This document shows positions 6,933-14,347 of a stretch of DNA of 15,839 bases, piece after piece (the stretch's first letter is position 1; every line of letters begins with the position of its first letter). The stretch is taken from assembly GCA_027077895.1 (NCBI GenBank), contig JALWQZ010000055.1, positions 1-15,839 of the forward strand, given 5' to 3'. The notes beneath the pieces were generated by a model. It was given only the letters and a program-made list of their open reading frames with translations. It was not told the DNA's origin and made no database searches. The DNA comes from Microcaldota archaeon. GTDB lineage: Archaea; B1Sed10-29; WALL01; WAMD01. The translations under genes and the position numbers were made by a program.

Positions 6933-9550
6933 ATTCGAAACAAAGGATAAGCATGGCCTTGGGGATATTTTTCCTAGTGCTATCCACCAGCCTAGCAATC
7001 AACGCAACATTCGTACTGCAAAACGGCACTGCTGTAAGCAAGATTGTCTACGACAGAGTGTTACCATACAATACAACTAGATTCATAAACATAACAACAA
7101 ACAACACAACAAGCGTGGTTCCAAACCCCTGGTACTTCCCATACAACTCATCAAAATTCACGTATACAATAAACGCTAGTAGGTCGTACAAGGATAACAG
7201 CCTAAGAAACCCTGATATCTACCTAAGGGTCTGCGGACTAAACAACTCATATATTGGCGACTACGTAGACATCGACTATGCAAGCGAATCTGGGAACAAG
7301 ACCATCAGTATCTTAACACTAAAACCAAAGATTACAAACATATATTATGATAATACCACAGGTGAGAACTGCACAAAAGTAAACATAGACATCTCTTCAT
7401 TCACCGCCCTATATCCTGGAATTCCATTCTTTGAACTAATTGGCCCGGTGAACGTAACTCACCAAGAGAACGTAACAAACGTGGTCAACGGTACTAACGT
7501 AACAACCACTGTCAACGTCACACGAACAAAACTGGAGAGACTGCTCCTGGAAAAGATGAACCAAAGTTTAAACGGCAGTTACCTAATGGGTGTCAGCATA
7601 GAGCCATACACTGACCCCTACGGCAACCTAGGTTACCACACCTACCTAACTGTTAAAGGTATATACGATGACCTAGGAGAGCCAATAACAAACGTAACAG
7701 GTAAGGACTTGATAATATCCATAGTAAGACAGAATATAAGCAGAGCAGAAGAAATAACAGCACCTAATGTAAAGACGCTATTCAACTACACGTTCCAAGG
7801 TGTGGAAAACGTATTTGTAAACGGCATACTCTCACTAAAGGTAAAAGCAGTTGATCCATGCTCCACAATAAATGAAACTGGGTATTACTACATACTAAAG
7901 AATAGTTCATGGAACACAAACCACTCTTGCCTAAAGGTGGCAAATGTCAGTGATATCGTTGTTGACTTTGCAAACAAAACGATAGACGGAGATGCAAATA
8001 AGAGTTATGCGAACAACACATGCGCAATCATAGTTCAGAATGCAACCCATGTGACATTAAGAGGAGTACAAGCACAACAGTTTGCCAGGGGCATCTGCGT
8101 CATAAACAGTAAGGATACAACAATCATTGGGCACTACTCAAAAACAAACCTAGACGGCATATACATAAAGAACTCAACAGTTAACATTGTCAACATAAAT
8201 CTCGCAAATAACAAATCAGAGATAGTAATAAAAAGCAAAGGACTAGCAGACCTGCAAGACGTCCATCTAGCAACTGCAAACATAAGTGGAAACGCCAGTG
8301 ATGTCAAGATAAGCAGCGTTACAAATCCGCCGCCAGATCCAACAGAGAGAATAAATGCAACGGCAACTGCAAAACTAGTTAACATAAGCCAATGGGTAAA
8401 CGTTAGTGTATCTGACACAGATCCATGGTTTAATAAACTCACCTTCCATTTTGAGTTCCCGAACCCTAAGGGAGTAGTACCAAAGGTGATATACAAATTC
8501 GAGTACAACTGCACAACGACAACGGTCAATAACACAACAGTATCAAAGTGTACATATGACAATGGTACAAAAATGAATCCTGTGTACATAGACATTGATA
8601 AGAAGATCATATTCCTAGGATCAAACTACTCAAACTTCTCAATATTTGCCCCCTACGGTGTGCAACTAAATCATACTGTTCCAAAGCCTAAACCAACACC
8701 TACTCCAACACCAGTTCCAACGCCGGCCGGAGGCGGCGGAGGTGGAGGAGGTGGGGGAGGAATCCCAACAGGACACACCTTCTCTGCATCACCTCCAAGA
8801 ATAAACCTAACAATCTCACCAACTAACATAACACTCCAGCAAGGACAAACAGGGGAGATACAGTTCAACCTTACAAACTATGGGAACCTAACAGCCGGGA
8901 ACTTAACAATAAAAGCACTCGTCAGAAAAGCATGGGCCTCGCCAGAAGTGCAGATAAAGAAGATAAAACCTGGACAGACGATAAACGGCTCGTTGTACAT
9001 AAAGGTCTACGACGATGAGATGCCTGGAACTTATTACATACCTGTTGAGGTAGTCGAAAACGCTACTGGGAACGTCATTGCAATTGACCTGTTAAACGTA
9101 ACCGTAAAGCCTAGACAGAAAATCAGAAGACTCCAAATACTAGAAATCCCGCCTGTAATAACAATGCAACCAGGCGGAACACAGAAGGTGGCAATCCTAG
9201 TGAAAAACAACGGGGACTTCAACCTAACAGGGATCAAACTAACCGTCAACTATGGAGAGAACTGCATCGCAAACGTGTCTGGGGAGTACAACCTAAAGGT
9301 AGGAGAGAAGAAGACACTGACCTACACACTAAAGGCAAAGAGTAGAATAGGTACATGCAAAACACTGTTCGTCCTAAAATCAAAGAAGGGTGCAATTGCA
9401 TTCGCGCCTGTCATCGTTGAGATAAAGAAGGTAAAAGTCGCCAGCATGCCGCATATTCTGCCATGGCTAGTTCTGTTATGGACTCTGCTGACAATCGGCG
9501 TATTCTTGTTCAGGACAATAAGGCCTATGCCTAGGAGGGGTCTCAGATGA
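6929..9550 (+). CDS. Large surface protein: beta-helix, Pro/Thr-polyGly linker, two NEW3/CARDB-like Ig domains, C-terminal membrane anchor
   Basis: An 873-aa protein starting in an ATGA overlap with the previous gene; GGTGA lies 4 nt upstream. Signal peptide about 1-26. Residues 27-300 are sequon-dense with no recognised domain. Residues about 310-465 look like a right-handed parallel beta-helix (NosD/pectate-lyase style; VVDFANKTIDGD, HVTLRGVQ, NLDGIYIKNS). Residues about 475-580 resemble the module before the linker in archaeal PGF-pre-PGF proteins (SNFSIFAPYG). Residues about 584-611 are a PKPTPTPTPVPTPA linker followed by eleven Gly. Residues about 618-730 and 735-838 are NEW3/CARDB-like Ig domains. 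A single membrane helix (LPWLVLLWTLLTIGVFLF) at about 844-862 is followed by a basic tail RPMPRRGLR, which puts the bulk outside. Dozens of N-X-S/T sequons suggest heavy N-glycosylation. A membrane-anchored surface stalk or receptor is inferred. Confidence 0.92.
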   Translation: MNSKQRISMALGIFFLVLSTSLAINATFVLQNGTAVSKIVYDRVLPYNTTRFINITTNNTTSVVPNPWYFPYNSSKFTYTINASRSYKDNSLRNPDIYLRVCGLNNSYIGDYVDIDYASESGNKTISILTLKPKITNIYYDNTTGENCTKVNIDISSFTALYPGIPFFELIGPVNVTHQENVTNVVNGTNVTTTVNVTRTKLERLLLEKMNQSLNGSYLMGVSIEPYTDPYGNLGYHTYLTVKGIYDDLGEPITNVTGKDLIISIVRQNISRAEEITAPNVKTLFNYTFQGVENVFVNGILSLKVKAVDPCSTINETGYYYILKNSSWNTNHSCLKVANVSDIVVDFANKTIDGDANKSYANNTCAIIVQNATHVTLRGVQAQQFARGICVINSKDTTIIGHYSKTNLDGIYIKNSTVNIVNINLANNKSEIVIKSKGLADLQDVHLATANISGNASDVKISSVTNPPPDPTERINATATAKLVNISQWVNVSVSDTDPWFNKLTFHFEFPNPKGVVPKVIYKFEYNCTTTTVNNTTVSKCTYDNGTKMNPVYIDIDKKIIFLGSNYSNFSIFAPYGVQLNHTVPKPKPTPTPTPVPTPAGGGGGGGGGGGIPTGHTFSASPPRINLTISPTNITLQQGQTGEIQFNLTNYGNLTAGNLTIKALVRKAWASPEVQIKKIKPGQTINGSLYIKVYDDEMPGTYYIPVEVVENATGNVIAIDLLNVTVKPRQKIRRLQILEIPPVITMQPGGTQKVAILVKNNGDFNLTGIKLTVNYGENCIANVSGEYNLKVGEKKTLTYTLKAKSRIGTCKTLFVLKSKKGAIAFAPVIVEIKKVKVASMPHILPWLVLLWTLLTIGVFLFRTIRPMPRRGLR
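8725..8760 (+). repeat. GGN low-complexity tract encoding polyglycine
   Basis: An in-frame run of GG-dinucleotide codons (GGA, GGC, GGT, GGG) in an otherwise AT-rich gene. It encodes eleven consecutive Gly and places many GG runs on the coding strand, ending in GGGGG. It could form a two-tetrad G-quadruplex in mRNA or DNA. It is also a likely site of length variation by slippage. Confidence 0.7.
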
Positions 9551-9810
9551 GTTTAATGGACCTAAACAAAAAACCAAAAAGAAGGATGGACTTCAATTCT
9601 AGCATAGACTACCTCCTAGGGGAAAAGACAACACCTGCAAGGAGAAAACCAAAGAGTAGAGAAGGTCTAGTATCCGTGAAGAAACCAAAGATTGAAATAA
9701 TCAAATACAACGTTGAACTAACCAGCATAGAGAAGGTAGTACTAATTGTAGAGGTGATTCTAGTCGCCTGGTATGTCCTAGCAAAATTCAAGATTCTCCC
9801 AATTTTTTGA
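9547..9810 (+). CDS. Small basic tail-anchored membrane protein
   Basis: An 87-aa protein, last in the secreted operon. ATG overlaps the previous stop (ATGA), and a strong SD AGGAGGGG lies 6 nt upstream (9533-9540), so it is very probably translated. Residues 1-60 are hydrophilic and Lys/Arg-rich (NKKPKRRMDFNSS, TPARRKPKSRE). Residues 64-79 (VLIVEVILVAWYVLAK) are a single C-terminal membrane helix. The basic part is therefore predicted in the cytoplasm. It is not a convincing Sec61-beta/SecG homologue. Given its place after three exported proteins, it could be a membrane-side partner or adaptor. Its last 23 nt overlap the 3' end of the convergent gene at 9788. Function unknown. Confidence 0.82.
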   Translation: MSLMDLNKKPKRRMDFNSSIDYLLGEKTTPARRKPKSREGLVSVKKPKIEIIKYNVELTSIEKVVLIVEVILVAWYVLAKFKILPIF

Positions 9811-10222
9811 TTAACACAATAACTTCATCCCTAAGTTTTGCTCTCTTTTCTGGGGGCAGGGGCCTCTTCGAATACTCAAGAATAACCATCGACGAGAAAA
9901 AGTCAATCAACTCAGCCTTTAACGGGACATCCATCTTCGTCAGTTTGTTGACCAACTCAGAATACGTAGTGACATCCTCTATCCTATACTTTGCTTTAAC
10001 CAACTGGAACAACTTCTTGGCGAGGTTAGACAAACTCCCCTTAAAAGCACTCCCACTAGATGAAAACTGGGGCGCGATCTTACTCTCTAACGAAAGGAGT
10101 CCTATCTTGTTGTGCATCTCAAGTAATTCCTGCTCTTCCTTGTCCATCTCCCTCTTCAGGTAAATAACCAAAACTAGGAGTGCTATGTCTGCAATTATCA
10201 AAACTGCCAAAAGGGAATCCAT
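9788..10222 (-). CDS. Small membrane protein with DUF4129-like cytoplasmic domain
   Basis: 144 aa. Residues 3-22 are a membrane helix (LLAVLIIADIALLVLVIYL). Residues 23-50 are a charged, coiled-coil-like helix (KREMDKEEQELLEMHNKIG). Residues about 65-143 are helical (YRIEDVTTYSELVNKL, then FFSSMVILEYSKRPLPPEKR). The order 'TxxEL...L, YxxRPL...' recalls DUF4129, which commonly sits beside MoxR and DUF58 genes in archaea and bacteria. The match is by pattern only. The gene is divergent from moxR and DUF58, which supports a part in the same complex. There is no SD; a TATA-like box about 27 nt before ATG suggests a leaderless mRNA. Its 3' end overlaps the tail-anchored gene by 23 nt on the opposite strand. 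A plus-strand open frame across it (9807-10163) has no start signals and is taken as a shadow. Confidence 0.8.
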   Translation of the reverse strand: MDSLLAVLIIADIALLVLVIYLKREMDKEEQELLEMHNKIGLLSLESKIAPQFSSSGSAFKGSLSNLAKKLFQLVKAKYRIEDVTTYSELVNKLTKMDVPLKAELIDFFSSMVILEYSKRPLPPEKRAKLRDEVIVLIKKLGES

Positions 10223-10243
10223 GATATGTTAAAGTTGTGCCTA

Positions 10244-10254
10244 GTTTATATTAA
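10244..10254 (-). promoter_or_regulatory. TATA-like box for the DUF4129-like gene
   Basis: The minus strand reads TTAATATAAAC, centred about 27 nt before the ATG at 10222, with no SD between. This fits a leaderless start. Confidence 0.45.
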
Positions 10255-10290
10255 TATCTCCTAGTCCTGGAAAAAAATCAAAGCACCCTA

Positions 10291-10300
10291 TTTTGCAAAA
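10291..10300 (+). promoter_or_regulatory. Palindrome TTTTGCAAAA upstream of the MoxR operon
   Basis: A perfect 10-bp palindrome 26 nt upstream of the TATA-like box at 10327. The same palindrome occurs at 14348-14357, 27 nt upstream of the TATA box of W-A-G copy 2. Downstream TTAAAA, ATTA and AAGGTTT blocks align between the two sites with at most a 1-nt shift. A shared transcription-factor site is inferred. Confidence 0.5.
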
Positions 10301-10326
10301 AACATTAAAACGCTGATTATGTAAGG

Positions 10327-10333
10327 TTTTTAA
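10327..10333 (+). promoter_or_regulatory. TATA-like box for the MoxR operon
   Basis: TTTTTAA preceded by AAGG is centred about 27 nt before the ATG at 10357. No SD lies between, so a leaderless transcript is likely. This supports the full-length start with the lysine-rich tail. Confidence 0.55.
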
Positions 10334-10356
10334 GGTTCTCATTCTAATATTAAAAC

Positions 10357-11532
10357 ATGGCATCAAAGAGAAAAAAACACAGCAAAACAAAAAAGGTGAA
10401 GAAGGGAAGCAAGTCAAAGAAGTATAGCAAGAAAAAGACTAAAAAGAGAACAACAATGACTACAAAGAAAGAGACGAAAAAAACAAAAAAGACCGTGAAG
10501 AAGACAACAACGAAGAAAAAAACAATGACCAAAAAAGAGGAAGAGCCCATACTAACCAGTAAGTCAATTGATGAGGCAAGAAAAAAGATTGATTTGATGT
10601 TCAAGGAAATTGGGAAGGCAATAATAGGTCAAGAGGAAACCGTGTTCTCAACTATTAGCGGTTTGATATGTGAGGGGCACATCCTACTAGAAGGTGTTCC
10701 AGGTCTGGCAAAATCGCTTTTGGTCGAAACGTTAGGTAGAGTAGTTGATGGCACATCATTCAGAAGAATCCAATTCGTTCCAGACATGCTGCCTGCCGAT
10801 ATATTGGGAGTAAACGCGTATAATCCAAAGACAGGTGGTTTTTACATTGTGAAGGGGCCTATATTCGCCAACTTCATACTAGCAGATGAAATAAACAGGG
10901 CCCCACCAAAGACACAGGCCGCTTTAATGGAGGTCATGCAAGAAAAGAAGGTCAGCATAAGCAAGGAAACGTTCCCCCTAGACAAACCATTCCTAGTTCT
11001 AGCAACACAGAACCCCCTAGAGCAGTACGGTACATACCCGCTTCCAGAGGCGATTGTGGATAGATTCTTCATGAAGATCATCCTAGACTATCCTAAACCA
11101 AATGAAGAATTGGAGATTATAACCCGAAACACAATTGTCAACAGGGAGGAACTGGAGATAATTAAACCAGCAGTTACAAAGGAGGACATACTAAAATTCC
11201 AGAAGATGGTAAGAGCAGTTTACCTAGCACCAGAAATAAACAAGTACATAATAGACATAGTAAACACCACCAGAGGGAGAAGTGAGTATAAGATACCTGA
11301 ATTGAAGTATGTCAAGTACGGTGGGTCGCCTAGGGCGAGCATTTACCTAGGTCTAGCAAGTAGAGCAGTGGCAATGATGAACGGGAGAGATTTCGTCATA
11401 CCTGAAGACGTGAAGAGGGTTGCGCACGACGTTTTGAGGCACAGAATACTTCTAAACTATGAAGGTAAAGCAGCAGGTATACAGACAGATGAGATTGTTG
11501 ATAAAATCCTAGAGATAATTGAGGTGGTGTGA
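10357..11532 (+). CDS. MoxR-family AAA+ ATPase with lysine-rich N-terminal tail
   Basis: A 391-aa cytoplasmic AAA+ ATPase. Residues 1-60 are a highly basic Lys/Thr/Ser tail (29 Lys, 2 Arg), followed by EEE. The MoxR core follows: Walker A GVPGLAKS (113-120, Ser in place of the usual Thr), FVPDMLPADILG, Walker B FILADEINRAPPKTQAALM (D177, E178), sensor 1 ATQNP (216-220), and sensor 2 GGSPRAS (R326) in the lid. MoxR proteins act as chaperone-like ATPases that insert cofactors or remodel VWA-domain partners; DUF58 and VWA genes follow directly. Typical MoxRs are about 310-335 aa, so the tail is the extra part. The promoter lies about 27 nt before the first ATG. Met57 would give a normal-length protein but has no SD. 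The role of the tail (nucleic acid, polyphosphate or anionic lipid binding) is unknown. Confidence 0.96.
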   Translation: MASKRKKHSKTKKVKKGSKSKKYSKKKTKKRTTMTTKKETKKTKKTVKKTTTKKKTMTKKEEEPILTSKSIDEARKKIDLMFKEIGKAIIGQEETVFSTISGLICEGHILLEGVPGLAKSLLVETLGRVVDGTSFRRIQFVPDMLPADILGVNAYNPKTGGFYIVKGPIFANFILADEINRAPPKTQAALMEVMQEKKVSISKETFPLDKPFLVLATQNPLEQYGTYPLPEAIVDRFFMKIILDYPKPNEELEIITRNTIVNREELEIIKPAVTKEDILKFQKMVRAVYLAPEINKYIIDIVNTTRGRSEYKIPELKYVKYGGSPRASIYLGLASRAVAMMNGRDFVIPEDVKRVAHDVLRHRILLNYEGKAAGIQTDEIVDKILEIIEVV

Positions 11533-12461
11533 TGGGCAACAGAGAGACTGTTGCCCAGGAGCATCTGGAGGTTTCTACGCTACCCATAAAGACACTGGTA
11601 AAGGAAACAGTTACTAGAGTTCAGAGACTAATAGAAACATTCAGGCTAGACCTAATATACTACCAAATAATAACTGGAAAAGGACTGGAGTTTGATAGGT
11701 TGAGGGAATATGTTGAGGGAGACGAGGCTACTTCAATAGACTGGAACTCACTGGCAAGGACTACAAAACCATACGTCAAAGTATTCAAGGAAGAGAGGAT
11801 GCTAGACGTTGTGGTTGTGTTGGATGTCTCAAACACAATGTTATTCGGAACAACTGATTACACAAAGAATGAATACGCATCCATAATCGCGAGCGTTATA
11901 GGGTTCGCATCACAAGCAGCGGGGGACAAGATAGGGTTAATAATGTTCTCTGACAAGGTGAAAGCATCGCTGGAGCCCTCTCTGTCAATGGACAATTTCT
12001 ATATAATGACAAGAATGTTATCGGACAAAAGGAACTATGGAGGAGTTAGGGACTGGGAATCCATAAAGGATATTATCCTAAAGAGTTTCGGGCCTGACAC
12101 GTACGTCTTTTTCATATCCGACTTTATAGGTGCTGACAAAAGGTTATTCACACTCCTAGAAGATATGAGGGTAAAGTTTAGAGGTGTTTTCAACATAATG
12201 GTCAGAGACCCACTGGATAGTTATCTGCCAAAAGGTGTAGGTTATATGTACATGTCTGACCCAAACACAGGGGAGGTTGCACTGGTCAACGTTGACAAGA
12301 TAAGAGACGAGTACAACAGAAAGGCAAGAGAGGAAGAAGAGTATGTGAAAAACAAGAGTAGAGCAATAGATGCTGAATTTATGAAGATCCACACAAATGA
12401 AGAGTTCGTGAGACCTTTCATAGCATACCTAAAGAGCCGTGAAAAAGAAGTGTTTATATGA
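11532..12461 (+). CDS. DUF58 family protein
   Basis: A 309-aa partner of MoxR. The DUF58 signature is at about 49-90 (GKGLEFDRLREYVEGDEATS, then IDWNSLARTTKPYVKVF, then EER). A VWA-like fold follows: MIDAS-like DVSNT (98-102, Thr at the third MIDAS position instead of Ser), then GDKIGLIMFSD and FFISDF (D197). There is a charged helical C-terminus and no membrane helix. GTG at 11529 could extend it by one residue. ATG at 11532 is preferred because GAGGTG at 11521-11526 is 5 nt from it. That ATG overlaps the MoxR stop by 1 nt, and the gene's own stop overlaps the next start (ATGA), so the three genes are translationally coupled. DUF58 proteins co-occur with MoxR and are thought to link the ATPase to membrane VWA proteins. 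The exact client here is unknown. Confidence 0.94.
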   Translation: MGNRETVAQEHLEVSTLPIKTLVKETVTRVQRLIETFRLDLIYYQIITGKGLEFDRLREYVEGDEATSIDWNSLARTTKPYVKVFKEERMLDVVVVLDVSNTMLFGTTDYTKNEYASIIASVIGFASQAAGDKIGLIMFSDKVKASLEPSLSMDNFYIMTRMLSDKRNYGGVRDWESIKDIILKSFGPDTYVFFISDFIGADKRLFTLLEDMRVKFRGVFNIMVRDPLDSYLPKGVGYMYMSDPNTGEVALVNVDKIRDEYNRKAREEEEYVKNKSRAIDAEFMKIHTNEEFVRPFIAYLKSREKEVFI

Positions 12462-13465
12462 TAATTGATCTCTTCGGGTTGAAGTTGTCTGTAACGATGC
12501 CGTATGAAAACCTCTGGCTACTCATAGTTCTAACCATCATAATAATTGCCACGTACATACTGATGGTGAAAATAAGAAAGAAAAGGGTCCTAAAACTAGG
12601 AAACTTCCACACCCTAAGAAGAGTACAAGGGTATAAGGTAACCATACCACACCCATATCTCCTGCTAGCAAAGATAATTATTGTAACTCTCCTGTTCCTA
12701 GTAGCAACCGACTCTATACAGGTTAACATAATAAAACCTGTAACAAACACCGACTTTGTGCTTGCAATAGATGCATCACAGACAATGTTAATGCCTGACT
12801 ACCAACCAGATAGGCTGGGGGAGGCGAAGAAGGCGAGTATTGAATGGTTGCAAAAACTGCCAGCGGTAAGCAAAATTGGTGTAATACAATTCTCAGATAT
12901 TGCATCCCCAGTTGTTTACCCAACAACAAACTTCAACAAGGTTATACAGGGCATAAGAAAGATTCAAGTGAATCTAAATGCTAGCGGGACAGCAATAGGT
13001 GATGCAATCGTACTGGCAGACTCAATGCTAGCTAATTCTCACAAAAGGAAGGCCCTAATAATAATCACAGACGGAAGAAACAATGCAGGGATAAACATAA
13101 CAAGTGCTGTGAAGAAGGCAATAATGGACGGTCTAACCATATATGCAATAGGCGTGGGGAACAATGAAAAAACTTCGAAGTTCTACTCACAGTTCCAAGA
13201 ACTGATAAGGAAGGCGGGGTACAACGAGAGCATTGGGACACTAGAAATGCCTGATCTTGACATGCAAACATTAAACGAGATTGCTTCCAACACAGGAGGT
13301 AAAGCATTTAAGGTAACAAATGAACAGGAATTCGAGAACGCGTTCAGATCCATCGTAACAAAGAATGAAGCAATTTCCCTAAATTCGGTCTACTACATAC
13401 TGCTGTTCATAGTCGCGTTGGAAATCATAGAGATGTTGATATTTGCTAAATTCGGCGCGTTATGA
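12458..13465 (+). CDS. BatA-like membrane VWA-domain protein
   Basis: A 335-aa protein. There are membrane helices at about 19-36 and 68-86, with a basic loop between (KIRKKRVLKLGNF). A VWA domain spans about 100-300, and a C-terminal membrane helix lies at about 312-332. MIDAS motifs are DASQT (105-109, Thr instead of the second Ser), T178 in SGTAIGDA, and D205 in IITDGRNNAG. This is the layout of Bat (aerotolerance-type) proteins encoded beside MoxR and DUF58. The VWA domain most likely faces the outside if the usual Bat topology holds. Metal-dependent binding of a protein client is the general VWA role. The start ATG overlaps the DUF58 stop. The gene ends 15 nt from the convergent MinD-like B. 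No BatB/BatD partner is seen in the operon. Confidence 0.94.
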   Translation: MIIDLFGLKLSVTMPYENLWLLIVLTIIIIATYILMVKIRKKRVLKLGNFHTLRRVQGYKVTIPHPYLLLAKIIIVTLLFLVATDSIQVNIIKPVTNTDFVLAIDASQTMLMPDYQPDRLGEAKKASIEWLQKLPAVSKIGVIQFSDIASPVVYPTTNFNKVIQGIRKIQVNLNASGTAIGDAIVLADSMLANSHKRKALIIITDGRNNAGINITSAVKKAIMDGLTIYAIGVGNNEKTSKFYSQFQELIRKAGYNESIGTLEMPDLDMQTLNEIASNTGGKAFKVTNEQEFENAFRSIVTKNEAISLNSVYYILLFIVALEIIEMLIFAKFGAL

Positions 13466-13480
13466 GTTATGATTGAGAAA

Positions 13481-14236
13481 CTAGAAGAGATGTCTAAGTC
13501 TACCTAGAAGGCCAATCTTCGGAGGTTCACCGGATATAAAACCTGCAACCTTCTTTATCTCTAGGCTAGCCTTTGACCTAGGATACGCGTGAACGGTTGG
13601 AACCCCGAGGGCCATTGCCTTTGTGATGCTATGATCGTAAGGAATCTTTGCAAGTACTGGAAGACCCGAAACTGTCTCTATATCCACTGGTTTTACATGA
13701 TTGCCAAATCTTCTCACCTTGTTCATAACAACTCCAATCCCGCTCTTGCCCATGTTTTCAGATATGGCCTTTATCTTCACAATGTCCACTGCATCGGGAA
13801 CATGTGGCCCAGAAACTAGGAGTATATCATCACTGACAGATATATTGGCAATTGTCTCGTTACCTATACCTGGGGATGAATCTAGGATAATGTAATCAAA
13901 GTCTGGCTTAAAACTGTAAAGAACCGACCTATAATCCTCAACACTAAACAAATCGGGATCCCTAAAACCCTTTGATGGTAAGATGTACAGGTTACCAAAC
14001 CTTTGGATAATGTCCGTATCAAAGTCTACATTGCCAACAAGAATATCATCTAAGGTGACCTTTGATAAATCAAGATCCTTGACGTACAAGTGCAGGTGAG
14101 GTGTGGATATATTTCCATCAACAAGCAAAACCCTCCTGCCATAGTCTCTAGCAAGTGAGGCTGCTAGATTAAGTGCAACAGTTGTCTTTCCAACACCCCC
14201 CTTACCAGACTGCACGGATATAATCTTCCCGGACAT
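13481..14236 (-). CDS. MinD/ParA-family ATPase B
   Basis: A 251-aa paralogue of the ATPase at 2539. Walker A GKGGVGKTT is at 11-19, switch I/A' is VDGNISTPHLH (D40, Asn42 again in place of Asp), and Walker B is YIILDSSPGIG (D119). MNKVRRFG and the LPVLAKIPYD region are typical of the MinD C-terminal half. It ends GLLGRLRHLF, a short basic amphipathic helix resembling a MinD membrane-targeting tail. Residues 12-29 share a perfect 53-nt coding stretch with ATPase A, although the rest is clearly diverged (about 40% identity by eye). The start is ATG with no SD; a TATA-like box about 29 nt upstream suggests a leaderless mRNA. It is convergent with the VWA gene and divergent from W-A-G copy 2. Possibly it forms a working pair or heterodimer with ATPase A, which is inference. 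Confidence 0.93.
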   Translation of the reverse strand: MSGKIISVQSGKGGVGKTTVALNLAASLARDYGRRVLLVDGNISTPHLHLYVKDLDLSKVTLDDILVGNVDFDTDIIQRFGNLYILPSKGFRDPDLFSVEDYRSVLYSFKPDFDYIILDSSPGIGNETIANISVSDDILLVSGPHVPDAVDIVKIKAISENMGKSGIGVVMNKVRRFGNHVKPVDIETVSGLPVLAKIPYDHSITKAMALGVPTVHAYPRSKASLEIKKVAGFISGEPPKIGLLGRLRHLF

Positions 14237-14260
14237 ACACTAGTCTTATGTGCGGCATTC

Positions 14261-14270
14261 TTTTAAAAAT
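14261..14270 (-). promoter_or_regulatory. TATA-like box for MinD-like B
   Basis: The minus strand reads ATTTTTAAAA, centred about 29 nt before the ATG at 14236, with no SD. This is a leaderless-type promoter in the 203-nt divergent region shared with the gene at 14440. Confidence 0.5.
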
Positions 14271-14347
14271 GTAACCAAACTTAACTAAAAACTAGTTGCA
14301 AATGAGTGCTTACAAAGTCCTAGTGGGCAAAAAATAACAACTGAGAA

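Noticed and set aside
8134..8610. Minus-strand open frame of 158 aa inside the 873-aa gene
   Set aside because: It is a shadow of a long, well-supported sequon-rich coding region. It has no promoter or SD, and its hydrophobicity arises from the complement of Asn/Thr-rich codons.
9547..9810. Sec61-beta/SecG identity for the tail-anchored protein
   Set aside because: Single C-terminal helix topology fits, but the length and the basic N-terminal sequence do not match that family convincingly.
9807..10163. Plus-strand open frame of 118 aa
   Set aside because: It lies antisense to the DUF4129-like gene and has no SD or promoter. The minus frame has a membrane helix and a leaderless promoter.
11529..11531. 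GTG start for the DUF58 gene
   Set aside because: It is only 2 nt from the SD GAGGTG, and an ATG follows immediately at 5-nt spacing.
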